Below are positions 5,718 through 6,307 of a DNA stretch of 6,307 bases, one piece after another. The stretch's first letter is position 1. The number at the start of each line of letters is the position of its first letter. The translations under genes were made by a program, and so were the position numbers. The notes under the pieces are model-generated. The model was not told where the DNA came from. It saw only the letters and a program-made list of their open reading frames with translations, and ran no database searches. Origin of the DNA: Anaerolineae bacterium (GTDB lineage: Bacteria > Chloroflexota > Anaerolineae > JAFGEY01); assembly GCA_016929205.1 (NCBI GenBank), contig JAFGJF010000557.1, positions 1-6,307 on the forward strand. Direction: 5' to 3'.

Positions 5718-5823
5718 ACAGTTTGCGCACTCGTGGGTGACAAACCGGCAACATGCGGCTAGAAAATCGCTGTTGACGCTCTTTTCTTTACAGCGGATAG
5801 CGGGCTTGCCCAACTGCCACTAT

Positions 5824-6307
5824 CTATAGGAAAAGCTTGGGCAAATATTCGGGCGCGTCGTCGTAAGGGTCGATCTCACCCGCCACGACCCGGTACAGCC
5901 GTTCGTGCGTGATCCGGGCGGCCTGGGACAGCGGCGCATAGGGCCGGTTGCACACGTCCAGGAAGCCGATATTCCAGTTTTCGCCGTCAAAGCGTCCCAG
6001 CGCCGACTCGTCATAGAGCGTAAAATAGTGCACGCCCACGCAGTACGGCTGTGCCGCCGCATCCTCGACGTAAACGCGGAACGCTTTTCCGCGCGCCGCC
6101 TGGTCGTGCACATGGCCGATGCCGCTGCCCGGCAGCCCCACGTCGAGCGCGCCAAAATGCCACTCACCGATCATCACCGGCATGCCCAGCAGGTCGTGGA
6201 TGCGTTTAACCTCCTCCGCGGGCACGCGCTCCCGGTAGCAGTTCATACTAAACACGTCAAAGTACTGCATGCCCTTGACCGCCCAGGCCGGGGGCACGGT
6301 GTAATAG
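5824..6307 (-). CDS. Agarase-like glycoside hydrolase, C-terminal part
   Basis: The frame is open from the window edge to TAG at 5826-5824, so the N-terminal portion lies outside and about 160 C-terminal residues are visible. Marks, in order, are YFDVFSMNCY (a strand of the TIM barrel), GMPVMIGEWHFGALDVG, whose Glu (codon 6165-6163) is the likely catalytic nucleophile, GVHYFTLYDESALGRFDGEN and NIGFLDVCNRPY. This pattern resembles the beta-agarase / GH50 and GH42-like clan GH-A enzymes that cleave beta-galactosidic bonds in polysaccharides. The acid/base Glu should lie upstream, outside the window. The general retaining glycosidase assignment is fairly safe; the substrate is not. The nearest downstream gene in the same direction is the antitoxin, 145 nt away with its own promoter, so the two are probably not one operon. 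Together with the esterase remnant at the left end it points to a polysaccharide-degrading organism. Confidence 0.8.
   Translation of the reverse strand, partial: YYTVPPAWAVKGMQYFDVFSMNCYRERVPAEEVKRIHDLLGMPVMIGEWHFGALDVGLPGSGIGHVHDQAARGKAFRVYVEDAAAQPYCVGVHYFTLYDESALGRFDGENWNIGFLDVCNRPYAPLSQAARITHERLYRVVAGEIDPYDDAPEYLPKLFL

Noticed and set aside
5679..5813. N-terminal extension of the antitoxin to 5813
   Set aside because: It is cysteine-rich and unlike antitoxins, and it covers the TATAAT promoter; AGGAGG with the GTG at 5678 gives a standard 87-aa antitoxin.
5806..5844. TTGCCCAA / TTGGGCAA inverted repeat around the glycoside hydrolase stop codon
   Set aside because: It is only 8 bp with a loop of 23 nt and no T-run; it could be a weak terminator but is not supported.

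Overview
The window looks like a chromosomal piece of a GC-rich, probably anaerobic or facultative bacterium that degrades polysaccharides. The combined gene content (tungsten aldehyde oxidoreductase of the AOR family, NUDT6-like Nudix hydrolase, DUF6924 protein, RraA-like protein, agarase-type glycoside hydrolase, VapBC-type toxin-antitoxin pair) resembles Chloroflexota such as Anaerolineae. That is an inference from protein flavour only: the window has no rRNA or marker gene. The long conserved genes are GC-rich (3181-3240 has 42 G+C of 60). The DUF6924 gene (28 of 60 at 1561-1620) and the toxin gene (25 of 60 at 5281-5340) are clearly more AT-rich, which suggests separately acquired modules.

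Left end (1-742): a minus-strand remnant of a CE1-type (feruloyl esterase-like) esterase. It keeps the C-terminal third, including the catalytic Asp and His, but has lost the nucleophile domain. An unassigned stretch with a 14-bp inverted repeat lies beyond it. A near-consensus sigma70 promoter (TTGTCA, 17 bp, TATAAT) sits at the broken end of the remnant and points right.

Centre (743-4839, plus strand): four genes in tandem, plausibly one transcription unit from that promoter. They are a 253-aa NUDT6-type Nudix hydrolase, a 135-aa DUF6924 protein, a 295-aa RraA/aldolase-fold protein and a complete 627-aa tungstopterin aldehyde:ferredoxin oxidoreductase. Gaps are 27, 21 and 107 nt. The last two genes could form an aldolase plus aldehyde-oxidation pair; no substrate can be read from the sequence.

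Convergent junction (4840-5032): no gene, but two strong palindromes, a nested perfect hairpin and a 72-nt imperfect palindrome of the ATCCGTG type. These may be terminators or mobile palindromic repeats.

Right part (5033-6307, minus strand): a toxin-antitoxin operon with an intact antitoxin and a PIN-domain toxin gene broken by one in-frame TAG, while the rest of its frame and all four catalytic acidic residues remain. Upstream is the C-terminal part of an agarase-like glycoside hydrolase that runs off the window.

No wholly new system is evident. The most unusual points are the single-stop toxin, the paired palindromes at the convergent junction, the RraA-AOR pairing and a divergent C-terminal cofactor motif in the AOR.
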